DNA from: Crossiella equi | GTDB lineage: Bacteria > Actinomycetota > Actinomycetes > Mycobacteriales > Pseudonocardiaceae | Direction: 5' to 3' | Length of the DNA: 64,000 bases | Assembly: GCF_017876755.1 (NCBI RefSeq) | Contig: NZ_JAGIOO010000001.1 | Location: 2,961,786 to 3,025,785 of the forward strand | Part shown: piece by piece, positions 26,609 through 36,774 of the stretch | How the letters are laid out: each line of letters starts with the position of its first letter | How positions within the stretch are numbered: position 1 is the stretch's first letter | Notes under the pieces: generated by a model | Seen by the model: only the letters and a program-made list of their open reading frames with translations | Told to the model about the DNA's origin: nothing | The model's database searches: none | Position numbers and translations under genes: made by a program

Positions 26609-29600
26609 ATGATCACCGGGTTGGACTTCCGGGTACTGGGCCCACTGGAGGTGGCCGACGGCGAGGTGCCGCTGCGCATCGGCGCCGCCCAGCACCGGGT
26701 GCTGCTGACCTGCCTGCTGCTGCGCCCGGGCAAGCCGGTGGACGCCGAGACCATCGTCGGGCACCTCTGGCCCGCCGGGTACCAGCCGCGCCAGCCCCGG
26801 GCGGCCGTGCACACCTACGTCCAGCGCCTGCGCACCGTGATCGGGCAGGACACCATCCGCACCACCGGGCGCGGGTACGTGCTGGACGTGCCCGAGGACC
26901 AGGTCGACCTGCACCGCTTCCGCGCCCACCTGCGCCGCGCCGACGAGGCCGGGGACACCGCCACCGAGTACCGGGAGCTGGCCGCCGCACTGGCGCACTG
27001 GCGCGGGGAGCCCTTCGCCGACGTGCCCGCCGAGACCCTGTGCGCCCCCGAGGCCGACCGCGCCACCGCGCAGCGCCTGACCGCCCTGGAGCGGCGCCTG
27101 CAACTGGATCTCGACCGCGGCGCGCACCAGGAGGTCATCACCGAGCTGCAACAGCTGACCCGCGTGCACCCGCTGCACGAGGTGTTCTGGAGCCAGCTGG
27201 TGCTCGCCCTGTACCGCTCGCAGCGGCAGGCCGAGGCGTTGCGGGCCTACCGCACCGCCGCCGACACGCTCCAGGCCGAGCTCGGGGTCGGCCCCGGGCC
27301 CCGGCTGCGCCGCGCGCACGAGACCGTGCTGGTCGGGGAGGCCGCCGCGCCCGCGCCCCCGGCACCGCCCCGGCTGGCCACCGACCCGTGGCGACCGGCC
27401 CGCCAGCTGCCCTCGGACATCGGGGACTTCACCGGGCGCCGCGCCGAGCTGGCCGAGGTCACCGGGGCACTGACCGACGGCGGGCACTCCCGGGTGCTGC
27501 TGTGCGGGCAGCCGGGGGTGGGCAAGACCGCGCTGGCCGTGCGCGCCGGGCACCGGCTGCGCGAGTCGTTCCCGGACGGGCAGCTCTACGTCAACCTGCA
27601 CGGCTGCCAGCCCGGGGAGGAGCTCGGCGCGGGCCAGGTGCTCGGTCAGTTCCTGCGCGCCCTGGGCGTGCCCGCCGACCAGGTGCCCTACGGCGAGGCG
27701 GCCCGGCGGGACCGCTTCCGCGCGCTGCTGCGCGGGCGGCGGGTGCTGGTGCTGCTGGACAACGCGGCCTCCCCGGAGGTGCTGCTGCCGCTGCTGCCGG
27801 ACGTGCCCGGCTGCGCCGCCCTGGTCACCAGCCGCTCCACACTGTCCACAGTGGACTTCCATCGGACCCGCATCGACCCGTTGGACGAGGGCGACTCGCT
27901 GAGCCTGCTGGGCACGATCCTGGGCGCCGACGCCCTGGCCGCGCAGCCCGAGGCCGCCGCCGAGCTGGCCGAGCTGTGCGCCCGGCTGCCGCTGGCGCTG
28001 CGCATCGCCGCGGCCAACCTCACCATCCGCGGCGAGCCCGACCTGCCCGCCTACGTGCACGAGCTGGCCACCGGCGACCGCCTGGACGCCCTGGCCATCG
28101 ACGGCGACGACGACGCGGCCGTGCACCGGGCCTTCGACTTCTCCTACGCCACCCTGTCGGTGCCGGTGCGCCGCCTGTTCCGCTGCCTGGGCCTGGTGCC
28201 CGGCCCGGACTTCACCGCCGACGTGGCCGCCGCGCTGGCCCAGTGCGACCGCGAGCACGCGCAGGAACTGCTGTCCCAGCTGGCCACCGCGCACCTGATC
28301 GAGGAGCACCGGCCCGGCCGCTACCAGTTCCACGACCTGCTGCGCCTGTACACCGGCCAGCAGCGTGAGCTGGAGGACGACCCGGCCGCGCAGGAGGCCG
28401 CGCGCACCCGGCTCTACGAGTACTTCCTGGACTGCGCGGGCTACGCCACCGTGCTGCTCTACGCCGAGGCGCCCCGCTCCGGCGCGGTGGTCGGCAAGCT
28501 CGCGCCCTTCGACGACGCGGGCGGGGCCCGGCGCTGGCTGGACGCCGAGCGCGAGGCGCTGATCGCCGCCGTGCTGGCCGGGCGGCACCGGCCGGACGCG
28601 GTCACCGTGCACCTGGCCACCGCGCTGGTCAGCCACTTCTGGACCAACGGGCACTTCGAGGAGCAGGCCCGCATCTGCGAGGCCGGGCTGCTGGTGGCGC
28701 AACGCCTGGACGACGTGGTCGGGCAGGCGGACATGCACAGCGGCCTGTCAGCGGTGCTGTCCCTGTACGGCCGGGTGGTCGACAGCCTCCGGCACGGGGC
28801 GCAGGCGCGCGGCCGGTACCAGGCGGCCGGGGACGGCAACGGTGAAGCCCTGGTGCTGACCAACCTGGGCACCGCCTACGAGGTCGCCGCGCGCTTCCCA
28901 CAGGCCATCGCCCGCTACACCCAGGCCGCCGAGGTCAGCCGCCGCATCGGCTACCCGGCGGGCGAGGCCTACGCGTTGCAGGGCCTGCAGTCGGTGTACG
29001 CCAACGTGGGACGGCTGCGCGAGGCCCACGAGGCGATCAGCCAGGCGCTGGCCATCACCCGGCAGTACCGGGCGCGCGAGTCCGAGGTGCTCAACCTGGT
29101 GCTGGCCGCGGTGACGCTGTCCGAGCTGGGCGAGTTCGAGGACGCGCACGGGCAGCTGGACCTGGCGCACGCACTGGCCGGGCAGCTGGGCAGCGGCCTG
29201 CAGGAGCGCATGGTCGAGGAGGGCCGCGCGCTGGTGCACATGGAGCGGCGCGACATGGCCGCCGCGCGCAGGCACCTGGACCGGGCGCTGGCGGTGGCCG
29301 ACGGCAACTCCCGCGACCGCCTGGAACCCCGCACGCTCAACCTGATCGGCTACGTCCACTGCGGGCTGCGCGAGTGGGAACAGGCCCGCCGCCACTTCGA
29401 GGCCGCCCGCGAGCTGGCCTCGACCTCCGGGCACCCGGCCTTCCCGGTGATGATCTCCACCGGGCTCGCGCTGGTGCACCGGCGCAGCGGTTTCCCCGGG
29501 ATCGCGCTGGAGTACGTGGCCGAGGCCGAGGCGACCGCCCGGCGGACCGGTCTGGTGACCTCGCACGGCGACGCGCTGACCGAGCTGGCCCTGGTGCGCC

Positions 29601-29836
29601 TGTCCCTGGGCGAGGCGCACCGGGCGCTCGGGCACGCCGAGGAGGCGGTGGCCACGCACCAGCGCTCCGGGCGGCGCCCGGGCGAGGCGGCCGCGCTCAC
29701 CGCGCTCGGCGACGTCCTGCTGGTCACCCACGGCCCGGAGCAGGCGCGGGCCTGCTGGCGGCGGTCCCTGGCACTGCACACCTCGCTGGAGATGGTCGAG
29801 CTCGGGCACCTGCACCGCAGGCTGGCCCGGGTATGA
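26609..29836 (+). CDS. AfsR/SARP-type regulator 1 (BTAD, NB-ARC, TPR)
   Basis: A 1075-residue regulator with winged helix (FRVLGPLEVADGEVPL), BTAD (about 100-250), NB-ARC with Walker A CGQPGVGKTALAV near residue 300, and a long C-terminal TPR array. First of three overlapping genes of the same architecture, so likely the head of an operon; GAGGGGG lies about 13 nt before ATG 26609. These proteins usually activate secondary-metabolite genes; no such cluster is adjacent. Confidence 0.88.
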   Translation: MITGLDFRVLGPLEVADGEVPLRIGAAQHRVLLTCLLLRPGKPVDAETIVGHLWPAGYQPRQPRAAVHTYVQRLRTVIGQDTIRTTGRGYVLDVPEDQVDLHRFRAHLRRADEAGDTATEYRELAAALAHWRGEPFADVPAETLCAPEADRATAQRLTALERRLQLDLDRGAHQEVITELQQLTRVHPLHEVFWSQLVLALYRSQRQAEALRAYRTAADTLQAELGVGPGPRLRRAHETVLVGEAAAPAPPAPPRLATDPWRPARQLPSDIGDFTGRRAELAEVTGALTDGGHSRVLLCGQPGVGKTALAVRAGHRLRESFPDGQLYVNLHGCQPGEELGAGQVLGQFLRALGVPADQVPYGEAARRDRFRALLRGRRVLVLLDNAASPEVLLPLLPDVPGCAALVTSRSTLSTVDFHRTRIDPLDEGDSLSLLGTILGADALAAQPEAAAELAELCARLPLALRIAAANLTIRGEPDLPAYVHELATGDRLDALAIDGDDDAAVHRAFDFSYATLSVPVRRLFRCLGLVPGPDFTADVAAALAQCDREHAQELLSQLATAHLIEEHRPGRYQFHDLLRLYTGQQRELEDDPAAQEAARTRLYEYFLDCAGYATVLLYAEAPRSGAVVGKLAPFDDAGGARRWLDAEREALIAAVLAGRHRPDAVTVHLATALVSHFWTNGHFEEQARICEAGLLVAQRLDDVVGQADMHSGLSAVLSLYGRVVDSLRHGAQARGRYQAAGDGNGEALVLTNLGTAYEVAARFPQAIARYTQAAEVSRRIGYPAGEAYALQGLQSVYANVGRLREAHEAISQALAITRQYRARESEVLNLVLAAVTLSELGEFEDAHGQLDLAHALAGQLGSGLQERMVEEGRALVHMERRDMAAARRHLDRALAVADGNSRDRLEPRTLNLIGYVHCGLREWEQARRHFEAARELASTSGHPAFPVMISTGLALVHRRSGFPGIALEYVAEAEATARRTGLVTSHGDALTELALVRLSLGEAHRALGHAEEAVATHQRSGRRPGEAAALTALGDVLLVTHGPEQARACWRRSLALHTSLEMVELGHLHRRLARV

Positions 29837-32800
29837 GCGGGGCCCTGGAGTTCCGGCTGCTCGGCCCGACCGAGCTGGTGCACGGCGGGGTGGTGCGGCA
29901 CGTGAGCGCGGCCAAGCACCGCACGCTGCTGGCCGCCCTGCTGCTGCGCCCCGGCCGCACGGTCAGCACCGCCGACCTGGTCGACGTGCTGTGGGCGCGG
30001 CCGCCCGCGCGGCCGCGCAACGCCGTGCAGACCTACGTGCGCAGGCTGCGCGACCTGCTGCCCGTCCCGGTCATCCGCACCACGCCCACCGGCTACCTGG
30101 CCGACGTGCCCGCCGAGGCGGTGGACCTGCACCGCTTCGACCGGCTGGTGCTGCGCGCGGCCCGCGAGCACGACCCGGCGCGGGAGTCCCGGCTGCTGCG
30201 GGAGGCCTTGGCGCTGTGGCGCGGCAGCCCGCTCTCGGACGTGCCCGCCGAGGCGCTGCGCCGGGAGGTGGTGGCCGGGCTGGAGGCGGCGCGGCGGCGG
30301 GCGCTGGACCGGCGGATCGTGCTGGACCTCGCGCAGGGCAGGCACGTGGAGCTGGTCACCGAGCTGGCCTCGCTGACCGCGCACGAGCCGCTGCACGAAC
30401 CGTTCTGGGGCGCGCTGGTGCTGGCCCTGCACCGGTGCGGGCGGACCGCCGAGGCGCTGGGCACCTACCAGGTCGCGCAGCACACCCTGGTCCGGCTCAC
30501 CGGCGCCCGTCCGGGTGCGGAGCTGCGCGCGCTGCACCAGCGCGTGCTCACCGCCGACCCGGTGCTGGCCGCCCCGCCCACGCGGCCGGCCGGACCGTCC
30601 GCGCCGCCGGTGCACCAGCTGCCGTCGGGGGTGGCGGACTTCGTCGGCCGGGAGGAGCTGCTGGACGCGCTCGAACGCGGGCACGGGCCGGTGACGGTGC
30701 TGTGCGGCCAGCCCGGGGTGGGCAAGACCGCGCTGGCCGTGCAGCTCGGGCACCGGCTCAAGCAGCGCTACCCGGACGGGCAGCTCGCGGTGAACCTGCG
30801 CGGCCACTCCCCCGGCCTGGCACTGGACCCGGGGCAGGTGCTCGGCCAGTTCCTGCGCGCGCTCGGGGTCTCCGCCACGGCCACGCCCCGGGACACCGCG
30901 GGCCGCGCCGCGCTGTACCGGGAGCTGCTGGCCGGGCGGCGCGTGCTGGTGCTGCTCGACGACGCCGCGGACGCCGCCCAGGTGCGGCCGCTGCTGCCCG
31001 GCGCGGGCTGCGCGACCGTGGTCACCAGCCGCAATACGCTGTCCACTGTGGATGGATCGCGGCACACCCTGGACGTGCTCGGCCCCGGCGACTCGCTGCG
31101 GCTGCTCTCGGCGATGCTCGGCGAGGACGTGCTGCGCCGCTGGCCCGCCGCGCTGACCCGCCTGGCCGGGCTGTGCGCCGGGCTGCCGCTGGCGCTGCGC
31201 ATCGCCGCGGCCAACCTCGCTCCCGGTGCGGACCTGCCCGCGCAGGTCGCGCGCCTGGACCGGCCGGACCGGCTGTCCGCGCTGGCCATCGACGGGGACA
31301 CCGACGCCGCGGTACGGGTGGCCTTCGCGCACTCCTACACCGCGCTGCCGCCGCGGGCCGCCCGCCTGTTCCGGCTGCTGCACCTGGTGCCCGGCAACGA
31401 GGTCACCACCGCCGCGGCCACCGCGCTGCTGGGCGCGGACGCCACCGAGGACCTGGCCGTGCTGGCCGCGGCGAACCTGGTGCAGCCCACCGGGCCCGGC
31501 CGGTTCGCCTGCCACGACCTGCTCCGCCTGTACGCCGAGGAGCGGCTGCTCGCCGAGGACCCGGCGCGGGTGCGGCACTCGGCGCGGCGCGCGCTCACCG
31601 AGCACTACCTGCACACCTGCGTGCACGCGGTGCGGCTGCTGCACGGCGAGCGCACCGACACCGTGCTGGACGTGCCGGTGCCCGGCGAGGGCCCGAACCC
31701 GCACGCCGACGCCGCGGCCGCCGCGCGCTGGCTGGTCGACGGGCAGCAGGCGCTGCTGACCGCCTTCGCCGACGCCCCGGAGGAGGTCACCGCGCGGTTC
31801 GCGGTGGCGCTGGGCCTGTTCCTCGGCCCGTACCGCTGCCACGACGCGCTGCTCCCGGTGTGCGCCACCGGCCTGGCCGCCGCGCGGCGCCGGGGCGAGC
31901 ACGCGGCCGAGGCCGACCTGCTGCTGGCCCGGGGCGTGGTGCGCCTGTGGCGGCACGAGTGCCGCCCGGCCGTGCGTGACCTGGCCGGTGCGCTCACCCG
32001 GTACCGGCGCCAGCGCCGCGTGGAGGGCGTGGCCGGGGCGCTGGCCGGGCTGGCGCGGGTGCGGGAGATGGGCGACCGGCTGGACGGCGCGCGGCGGCAC
32101 CTGGACCGCGCGGCGGCCGTGCTGCGGCGGTCCCCGTCCCGGCTGGCGCACGCCCGCCAGCACGACCAGCGGGCGGTGCTGCTGCGCCGACAAGGTCACC
32201 TGCACCTGGCCAACGCGAACGCGCACTCCGCGGCCGAGCTCTACCACGCGGCCGGGGCGGTGCTGTTCGAGCCGCTGGCGCGCGCGGTCACCGGCGAGAC
32301 GCTGCTGGACCTGGACCAGCCGCGCCAGGCCCTGCCGCACCTGCGGGCGGCGCGGGCCGGGCTGCGCGCGCTGCACGAGCCCAGCCACGAGCGGGTGCTC
32401 AGCGGTTTGCTGGCCGAGACGCACCTGGCCCTGGGCGAACCGGAGACGGCCCGCGCGCTGCTGGCCGCCCCGGAACGGGCCCGCCCGGACCAGGCCGCCC
32501 CGGCGTGGGCGGCCTCCCAGGACCACGTGCGCCTGGGCCTGCTCGCCCTGGCCACCGGCGACGCCCGCACCGCGCGCACGGAGCTGCGCACGGGCCTGCA
32601 CATGGCCCGCGCGGGCGGCCACCCCGACCCGGAGCTGGCCGCGCTGCTCGGCCTGGCCCGGGAACGCCTGACCAGCGCCGCCGCCGCGCTGCCGCTGGCC
32701 GTGGACGCCCTGGAACTGGCGATCCGCCACGACCGCCCGCTGTTCCAGGCCCGTGCGCACGAGACCCTGGCCGAGGCCCACCTGCTGGCCGGGCACACCT

Positions 32801-32913
32801 CGCTGGCCCGCACGCACGCGGACCTGGCCGCGGTGCTGCACCGCCGCAGCGGCCGGGGCGCGGCCGCGGCGAAGGTCCTGGCCCTGGTCCCGTCCGCGCA
32901 GGCCACGGCGTGA
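29833..32913 (+). CDS. AfsR/SARP-type regulator 2 (BTAD, NB-ARC, TPR)
   Basis: A 1026-residue paralogue of the preceding gene, starting MSGALEFRLLGPTE. ATG 29833 overlaps the stop of regulator 1 (ATGA), implying translational coupling. Walker A CGQPGVGKTALAV near residue 295, NB-ARC core LVLLDDAADAAQVRP, then TPR helices. Similarity in the NB-ARC segment to regulators 1 and 3 suggests tandem duplication. Confidence 0.87.
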   Translation: MSGALEFRLLGPTELVHGGVVRHVSAAKHRTLLAALLLRPGRTVSTADLVDVLWARPPARPRNAVQTYVRRLRDLLPVPVIRTTPTGYLADVPAEAVDLHRFDRLVLRAAREHDPARESRLLREALALWRGSPLSDVPAEALRREVVAGLEAARRRALDRRIVLDLAQGRHVELVTELASLTAHEPLHEPFWGALVLALHRCGRTAEALGTYQVAQHTLVRLTGARPGAELRALHQRVLTADPVLAAPPTRPAGPSAPPVHQLPSGVADFVGREELLDALERGHGPVTVLCGQPGVGKTALAVQLGHRLKQRYPDGQLAVNLRGHSPGLALDPGQVLGQFLRALGVSATATPRDTAGRAALYRELLAGRRVLVLLDDAADAAQVRPLLPGAGCATVVTSRNTLSTVDGSRHTLDVLGPGDSLRLLSAMLGEDVLRRWPAALTRLAGLCAGLPLALRIAAANLAPGADLPAQVARLDRPDRLSALAIDGDTDAAVRVAFAHSYTALPPRAARLFRLLHLVPGNEVTTAAATALLGADATEDLAVLAAANLVQPTGPGRFACHDLLRLYAEERLLAEDPARVRHSARRALTEHYLHTCVHAVRLLHGERTDTVLDVPVPGEGPNPHADAAAAARWLVDGQQALLTAFADAPEEVTARFAVALGLFLGPYRCHDALLPVCATGLAAARRRGEHAAEADLLLARGVVRLWRHECRPAVRDLAGALTRYRRQRRVEGVAGALAGLARVREMGDRLDGARRHLDRAAAVLRRSPSRLAHARQHDQRAVLLRRQGHLHLANANAHSAAELYHAAGAVLFEPLARAVTGETLLDLDQPRQALPHLRAARAGLRALHEPSHERVLSGLLAETHLALGEPETARALLAAPERARPDQAAPAWAASQDHVRLGLLALATGDARTARTELRTGLHMARAGGHPDPELAALLGLARERLTSAAAALPLAVDALELAIRHDRPLFQARAHETLAEAHLLAGHTSLARTHADLAAVLHRRSGRGAAAAKVLALVPSAQATA

Positions 32914-34884
32914 GCTTGACCTTCCGCCTGTTGGGCCCCACCGAGGTCCGGCACGGCGAGACGGTCCTGCCCGCCATCCCGGCCAAACAGCGCGTGCTGC
33001 TGGCCGTCCTGCTGCTGCGCGCGGGCCGCACGGTCACCGTGGCCGAGCTGGCGGACGCGCTGTGGGAGAGCCCGCCGGGCAACCCGAGGAACGCGGTGCA
33101 GACCTACGTGCGGCGACTGCGGGCGCTGCTGCCGGAACCGTGTGTGTGCACCACCGCCACCGGCTACCTGGTCGAGACCACCGCGGACCAGGTCGACGTG
33201 CACCGCTTCCGCCGCCTGGTCCGGGAAGCCGGTCAGCCCGGAGCGGCCGAACGCAACCTCCTGCACGAGGCCTTGGCGCTGTGGCGCGGCACGGCGTTGC
33301 TGGACGTGCCCTCGGCCGCGCTGCGGGAGCACGCCGCGGCGCTGGCGGCCGAGCGCGTGCGCGCGCTGGAACGGCGGGTCGCGCTGGACCTGGCCGCGGG
33401 CGCGCACGACGAACTCGTCGCCGAACTGCGCGTGCTGACCGCGGAGCACCCACTGCACGAACACTTCTGGGCCCAGCTGATGCACGCCTTGATCCGCGCG
33501 GGCCGCCGGGCCGAGGCGTTGCAGATCTATCAGCAGGCCACCGACACCCTGCGGGAGTTGCTCGGCACCCGGCCCGGCCAGGCGCTGCGCGAGACGCACC
33601 GGGCCATCCTCGGCGGCGAACTCAGCCCAGCACCAAAACCACAGGACCGCAACGGTATTCCGGTACACCAGCTGCCCCTGGACATCGCCGGGTTCACCGG
33701 CCGGTCCAGCCAGGTCGCCGACATCCTCCGGGCCCCCGAGGGCTGCACGGTCGTCTACGGCCAGCCCGGGGTCGGCAAAACCGCGCTGGCCGTCCACTGC
33801 GGACACCGGTTGAAAGAGCGGTTCCCCGACGGGCAGCTCTACGTCGACCTGCGCGGCCACTCCCCCAGCGAGGCGCTCACCGCCGGCGCGGTGCTCGCCC
33901 GGTTCCGAGCGGGCCGGGCGGCGGTTGGTCGCGGACGTGCTGCTCCTGCGCAGCTGGCTGCTGCTGTTCCGGCTGGACTACGCCACCAGCATCCGGCACG
34001 CCACCACGGCCCGGCTGCTCTACGCCGGGCTGGCGGACCCGCTCGGGCAGAGCGCCGCGCTGGTGCGGCTCGGGCACACGCACGGGGTGGCCGGGCGGCT
34101 GAACGTGTCGGTGGCCCACTTCGCGCGGGCGCGCGAGCTGGCGGCCGGGTCGGCGCTGGCCGAGGGGATCGCGTTGGCGCACCACGGTTTCGCCAGCATG
34201 CGGCTGGGCCTGCTCGGCTCCAGCGCGACCCAGCTGGATGAGGCCGGTGCGCTGCTGGACCGCGCGGGCGCCTCCGGGGTGTGGACCCTGTTCCGGTACG
34301 CGGGCAGTCCCGCACTGGTGGCGGGCCGGGCGGCCGAGGACGAGGTGCGGCTCGCGACCGAGGCGCTGGCCGCCCGCGCGGCGCTCGGCTTCCGCACCCA
34401 CGCGCGGACCTTCGCGGGCGCGCTGGCCGGGGCCTACGCCGTGCTGGGCGAGGTGGAGCCCGCCCGGGAGCAGATCGCGCTGCTGCGCGCCCAGCCCGGC
34501 CACGGCTGGCGCCGGCTGGCCGAGCTGGAGGCCCTGCAAGCCGAGGCGATGCTCGCCGCCCGTGCCGCCCGGCTGACCGAGGCCTCCGACCTCTACGTCC
34601 GTCTGGCGGAGCTGGCCCGCGAGCTGGACCTGCCGCAGAACCGGGTGCGGGCCTGGCTGGGACTGGCCGAGGTGGAGCTGGCCCGGGGCCGTCCCGCCGA
34701 GGCCGACCGGTGGAGCAGGCAGGCACTGGCCAGTGCCGAACGCATCCACCACCGCATGTTCCAGTCCTGGGCACTGCTCCTGCTGGCCCGGTCGGCGCTG
34801 GAGCTGGCCGTGGCGACCGAGTACGAACAGGGCGAGAGCCAGGCCAGGCAGCTGCTGGCCGAGCTGGGTCAGCCCTCCAGGTAG
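32910..34884 (+). pseudogene. AfsR/SARP-type regulator 3 with internal deletion and frameshift
   Basis: GTG 32910 overlaps the stop of regulator 2. The first frame encodes a winged helix (LTFRLLGPTEVRHG), BTAD and the start of NB-ARC through Walker A GQPGVGKTALAVH and GHSPSEALTAGAVLAR. Near 33900 the frame stops matching, and homology resumes in another frame (SERAGRRLVADVLLL, then TPR-like helices to 34884). The two pieces total about 655 residues against about 1030 in the paralogues, so roughly 350-400 residues (most of NB-ARC and the first TPRs) are missing. The first frame runs on as nonsense to 34241. Probably inactive, though a truncated DNA-binding SARP could still be made. Confidence 0.8.
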
Positions 34885-35990
34885 CCCGCCAGGCGGGCCC
34901 CGGCGGCCTCCCAGCGCCAGGCCCGGCGCATCCACTCCCGGCCCGCGCGGCCCATCGCGGCGGCGCGGTCCGGGTCGGCCAGCAGGCGGGACACCGACTC
35001 GGCCAGGGCCCGCACGGAACGGCCGTCCACCACGGTGCCGGTCTCGCCCTCGCGCACGGTCTCCGGCGCGCTGCCCGAGCGCCCGGCGACCACCGGCAGG
35101 CCGGAGGCGGCCGCCTCCAGGAACACCAGGCCCAGGCCCTCCACGTCCAGGCCGCCGCCGGTGGTGCGGCAGGGCATGGCGAAGACGTCCCCGGCGGCGT
35201 AGTAGGCGGGCAGCTCGACGGCGGGCACGGTGCCCGCGAAGACCACGTGCTCGGCCACCGCGGCCCGGTCGGCGAGCTTGCGCAGGTGTTTGCGGTACGC
35301 ACCGCCGCCCACCAGCAGCAGCCGCGCCCCGGGCACCCGGGCCCGGATGTGCGGCAGCGCGCGGACCAGGGCGTCCTGCCCCTTGCGCGGGACCAGGCGG
35401 GACACGCACAGCACCACCGGCGCCTCACCGAGCCCGTGCCGCCGCCGGACCTCCCGCCGGGCTCCGGAGTCCGGCCGGAACCAGGTGGTGTCCACCCCGG
35501 GCGGCAGGTGCTCCAGAGCGGCCAGCGGGCCCAGGGCGGAGGCGATCGCGGCCCGGGTGCACCGGCTGACGCAGGTGACCACGTCGGCGGCCGAACCCAT
35601 GCGCCGCAACGCCCACCGGGCCCCGGGCAGCATCGCCCAGCCGACCTCGTGGGCGAGGCTGGAGGCCACCACGCGCCGCGCCCCGGCCCGCCGCAGCCGG
35701 GCGCCCAGCAGGCCCAGGGGCGCGGCCGCGCCGAACCACACCGCCGAGCAGCCCTCGGCCCGCAGCACCCGCCCGGCCCCGGCGACCGCCTCGGTGTCGG
35801 GCAGCAGCAGCCCGGGGTGCCGCACCACCGGGAACGGCTCCCGCGCGTCGAACCGCTCGACGCCCTCACCGGCGGGCGCGTAGACCACCAGGGAGTCCGG
35901 CGGCAACGCCCGGGCCAGGCCGTGCAGGTAGGCCTGGGCACTGCCGGGGCGGGGTGGGAAAACGCTGGTCACCAACAGGGTGCGGCGCAC
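34869..35990 (-). CDS. pimB: GDP-mannose-dependent phosphatidylinositol monomannoside mannosyltransferase PimB'
   Basis: A 373-residue GT4 (GT-B fold) glycosyltransferase adding the second mannose of PIM2 at position 6. Seen: N-terminal TSVFPPRPGSAQAYLHGL, VSRCTRAAIASAL, SRLVPRKGQDALV, LLLVGGG and the nucleotide-sugar Glu motif GLGLVFLEAAASGLPVV. The order fadD15/pimB' matches Rv2187-Rv2188c, though regulators intervene here. GTG 35990 is chosen, with -10 TAGTGT ending 7 nt upstream. The stop region overlaps the convergent regulator-3 remnant by 16 bp. Confidence 0.88.
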   Translation of the reverse strand: MRRTLLVTSVFPPRPGSAQAYLHGLARALPPDSLVVYAPAGEGVERFDAREPFPVVRHPGLLLPDTEAVAGAGRVLRAEGCSAVWFGAAAPLGLLGARLRRAGARRVVASSLAHEVGWAMLPGARWALRRMGSAADVVTCVSRCTRAAIASALGPLAALEHLPPGVDTTWFRPDSGARREVRRRHGLGEAPVVLCVSRLVPRKGQDALVRALPHIRARVPGARLLLVGGGAYRKHLRKLADRAAVAEHVVFAGTVPAVELPAYYAAGDVFAMPCRTTGGGLDVEGLGLVFLEAAASGLPVVAGRSGSAPETVREGETGTVVDGRSVRALAESVSRLLADPDRAAAMGRAGREWMRRAWRWEAAGARLAGYLEG

Positions 35991-35997
35991 GGAGATG

Positions 35998-36003
35998 ACA
36001 CTA
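35998..36003 (-). promoter_or_regulatory. candidate -10 box of pimB' (leaderless)
   Basis: TAGTGT on the minus strand ends 7 nt before GTG 35990. Confidence 0.5.
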
Positions 36004-36082
36004 GAGAGTTTTCGCCGTGGGTGTTGAGCCCCCCGGACGGCATTGCCCCGGGCGCGAACGGCTCGGACGACCCTCCTAGCCT

Positions 36083-36250
36083 GACGGTTCGTACGGCCTG
36101 CCCCGGTAGCCCTCAGGGTTCGCGCGGCCTGACCAGAAACCCCACGACTCGTGCGACCAGACCAAGCAACCCCACGACTCGTGCGGCCAAACCAGAAACC
36201 CCACGACTCGGACGGCCAAACCAGAAAACCCCACGACTCGTGCGGCCTCA
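36083..36250. repeat. 29-30 bp imperfect tandem repeats, left array
   Basis: About six head-to-tail units of the type GACTCGTGCGGCC-(A/T)-CCAGAAACCCCAC, 29-30 bp each with no spacers. The first units are degenerate. The array ends where the inverted-repeat element begins. Confidence 0.8.
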
Positions 36251-36622
36251 CTAGGCGTGTTGGCCGTGTGGGTACCTCGTGTTGGCACGGAGAGGACGGC
36301 CGGTTCCCCCAGGCCCGAAGGGCCGAAGGGGCGGCCTCCACGCAGGGCCAACAGGAGGTACCCACACGGCCAACACGCCCGGCCCGGGGGCGGAACGGCG
36401 CAGCCGTGAGCCCGGAGCAACCCATCAGTCCTACACCCCGGGGGGCGTTGCCCCGGGCTCACGGCTACGCCGTCTCGCCCACCGGCCGGGCGTGTTGGCC
36501 GGTCCGGTACCTCGTGTTGGCCCTCCAGGCAGGGCCACCCCTTGGCCTTCGGCCTCGGGGGAACGGCCGTCCCCTCCATGCCAACACGAGGTACCGGCCC
36601 GGCCAACACGCCTAGTCAGGCC
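36244..36622. repeat. nested inverted-repeat element (GTGTTGGCC family, copies 2 and 3)
   Basis: Three successive dyads. Dyad 1: arms 36254-36285 and 36348-36379, 32 bp with one mismatch. Dyad 2: 36395-36415 and 36453-36473, 21 bp with one mismatch. Dyad 3: 36489-36520 and 36581-36612, 32 bp with one mismatch. Arms of 1 and 3 share GGCGTGTTGGCC and GGTACCTCGTGTTGG, and the outermost GGCCT(C/G)ACTAGG also pairs across the whole element (36244-36253 with 36613-36622). No ORF or transposase lies inside. Confidence 0.85.
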
Positions 36623-36755
36623 GCACGAGCAGTGGGGTTGCCTGGTCTGGCCACACGAGCAGGCGGGTTTGCCGGTCAGGCCGCACGAACCGTCCAGTGC
36701 ACCCGGAAAGGCCGCTCGGAAGTCGGCTGTTCGGGTGTGGCCGTTCGACAGGGAA
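36613..36755. repeat. inverted-orientation tandem repeats, right array
   Basis: Three or more units of the left-array repeat in reverse orientation (GGCCGCACGAGCAGTGGGGTT type), decaying toward 36755. Together with the left array this makes the whole 36.08-36.75 kb intergenic region a large mirror structure. Confidence 0.65.
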
Positions 36756-36774
36756 CACCCACAGCGAAAACCCG

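Noticed and set aside
27835-27860. CACTGTCCACAGTGG-type inverted repeat inside a regulator gene
   Set aside because: Lies in the conserved STLSTVD-coding stretch of NB-ARC and recurs at the same place in regulator 2; explained by protein conservation.
34241-34884. Separate gene for the C-terminal part of regulator 3
   Set aside because: Its sequence aligns with the TPR part of the AfsR-type paralogues and has no independent start signal; treated as part of the pseudogene.
36083-36250. CRISPR array
   Set aside because: Repeats are directly adjacent with no unique spacers, units vary, and no cas genes are nearby.
36244-36622. Integron attC sites or insertion sequence
   Set aside because: No GTTRRRY-type core matched at the expected ends, no integrase or transposase ORF, and arms belong to a repeat also found at 23.1 kb.
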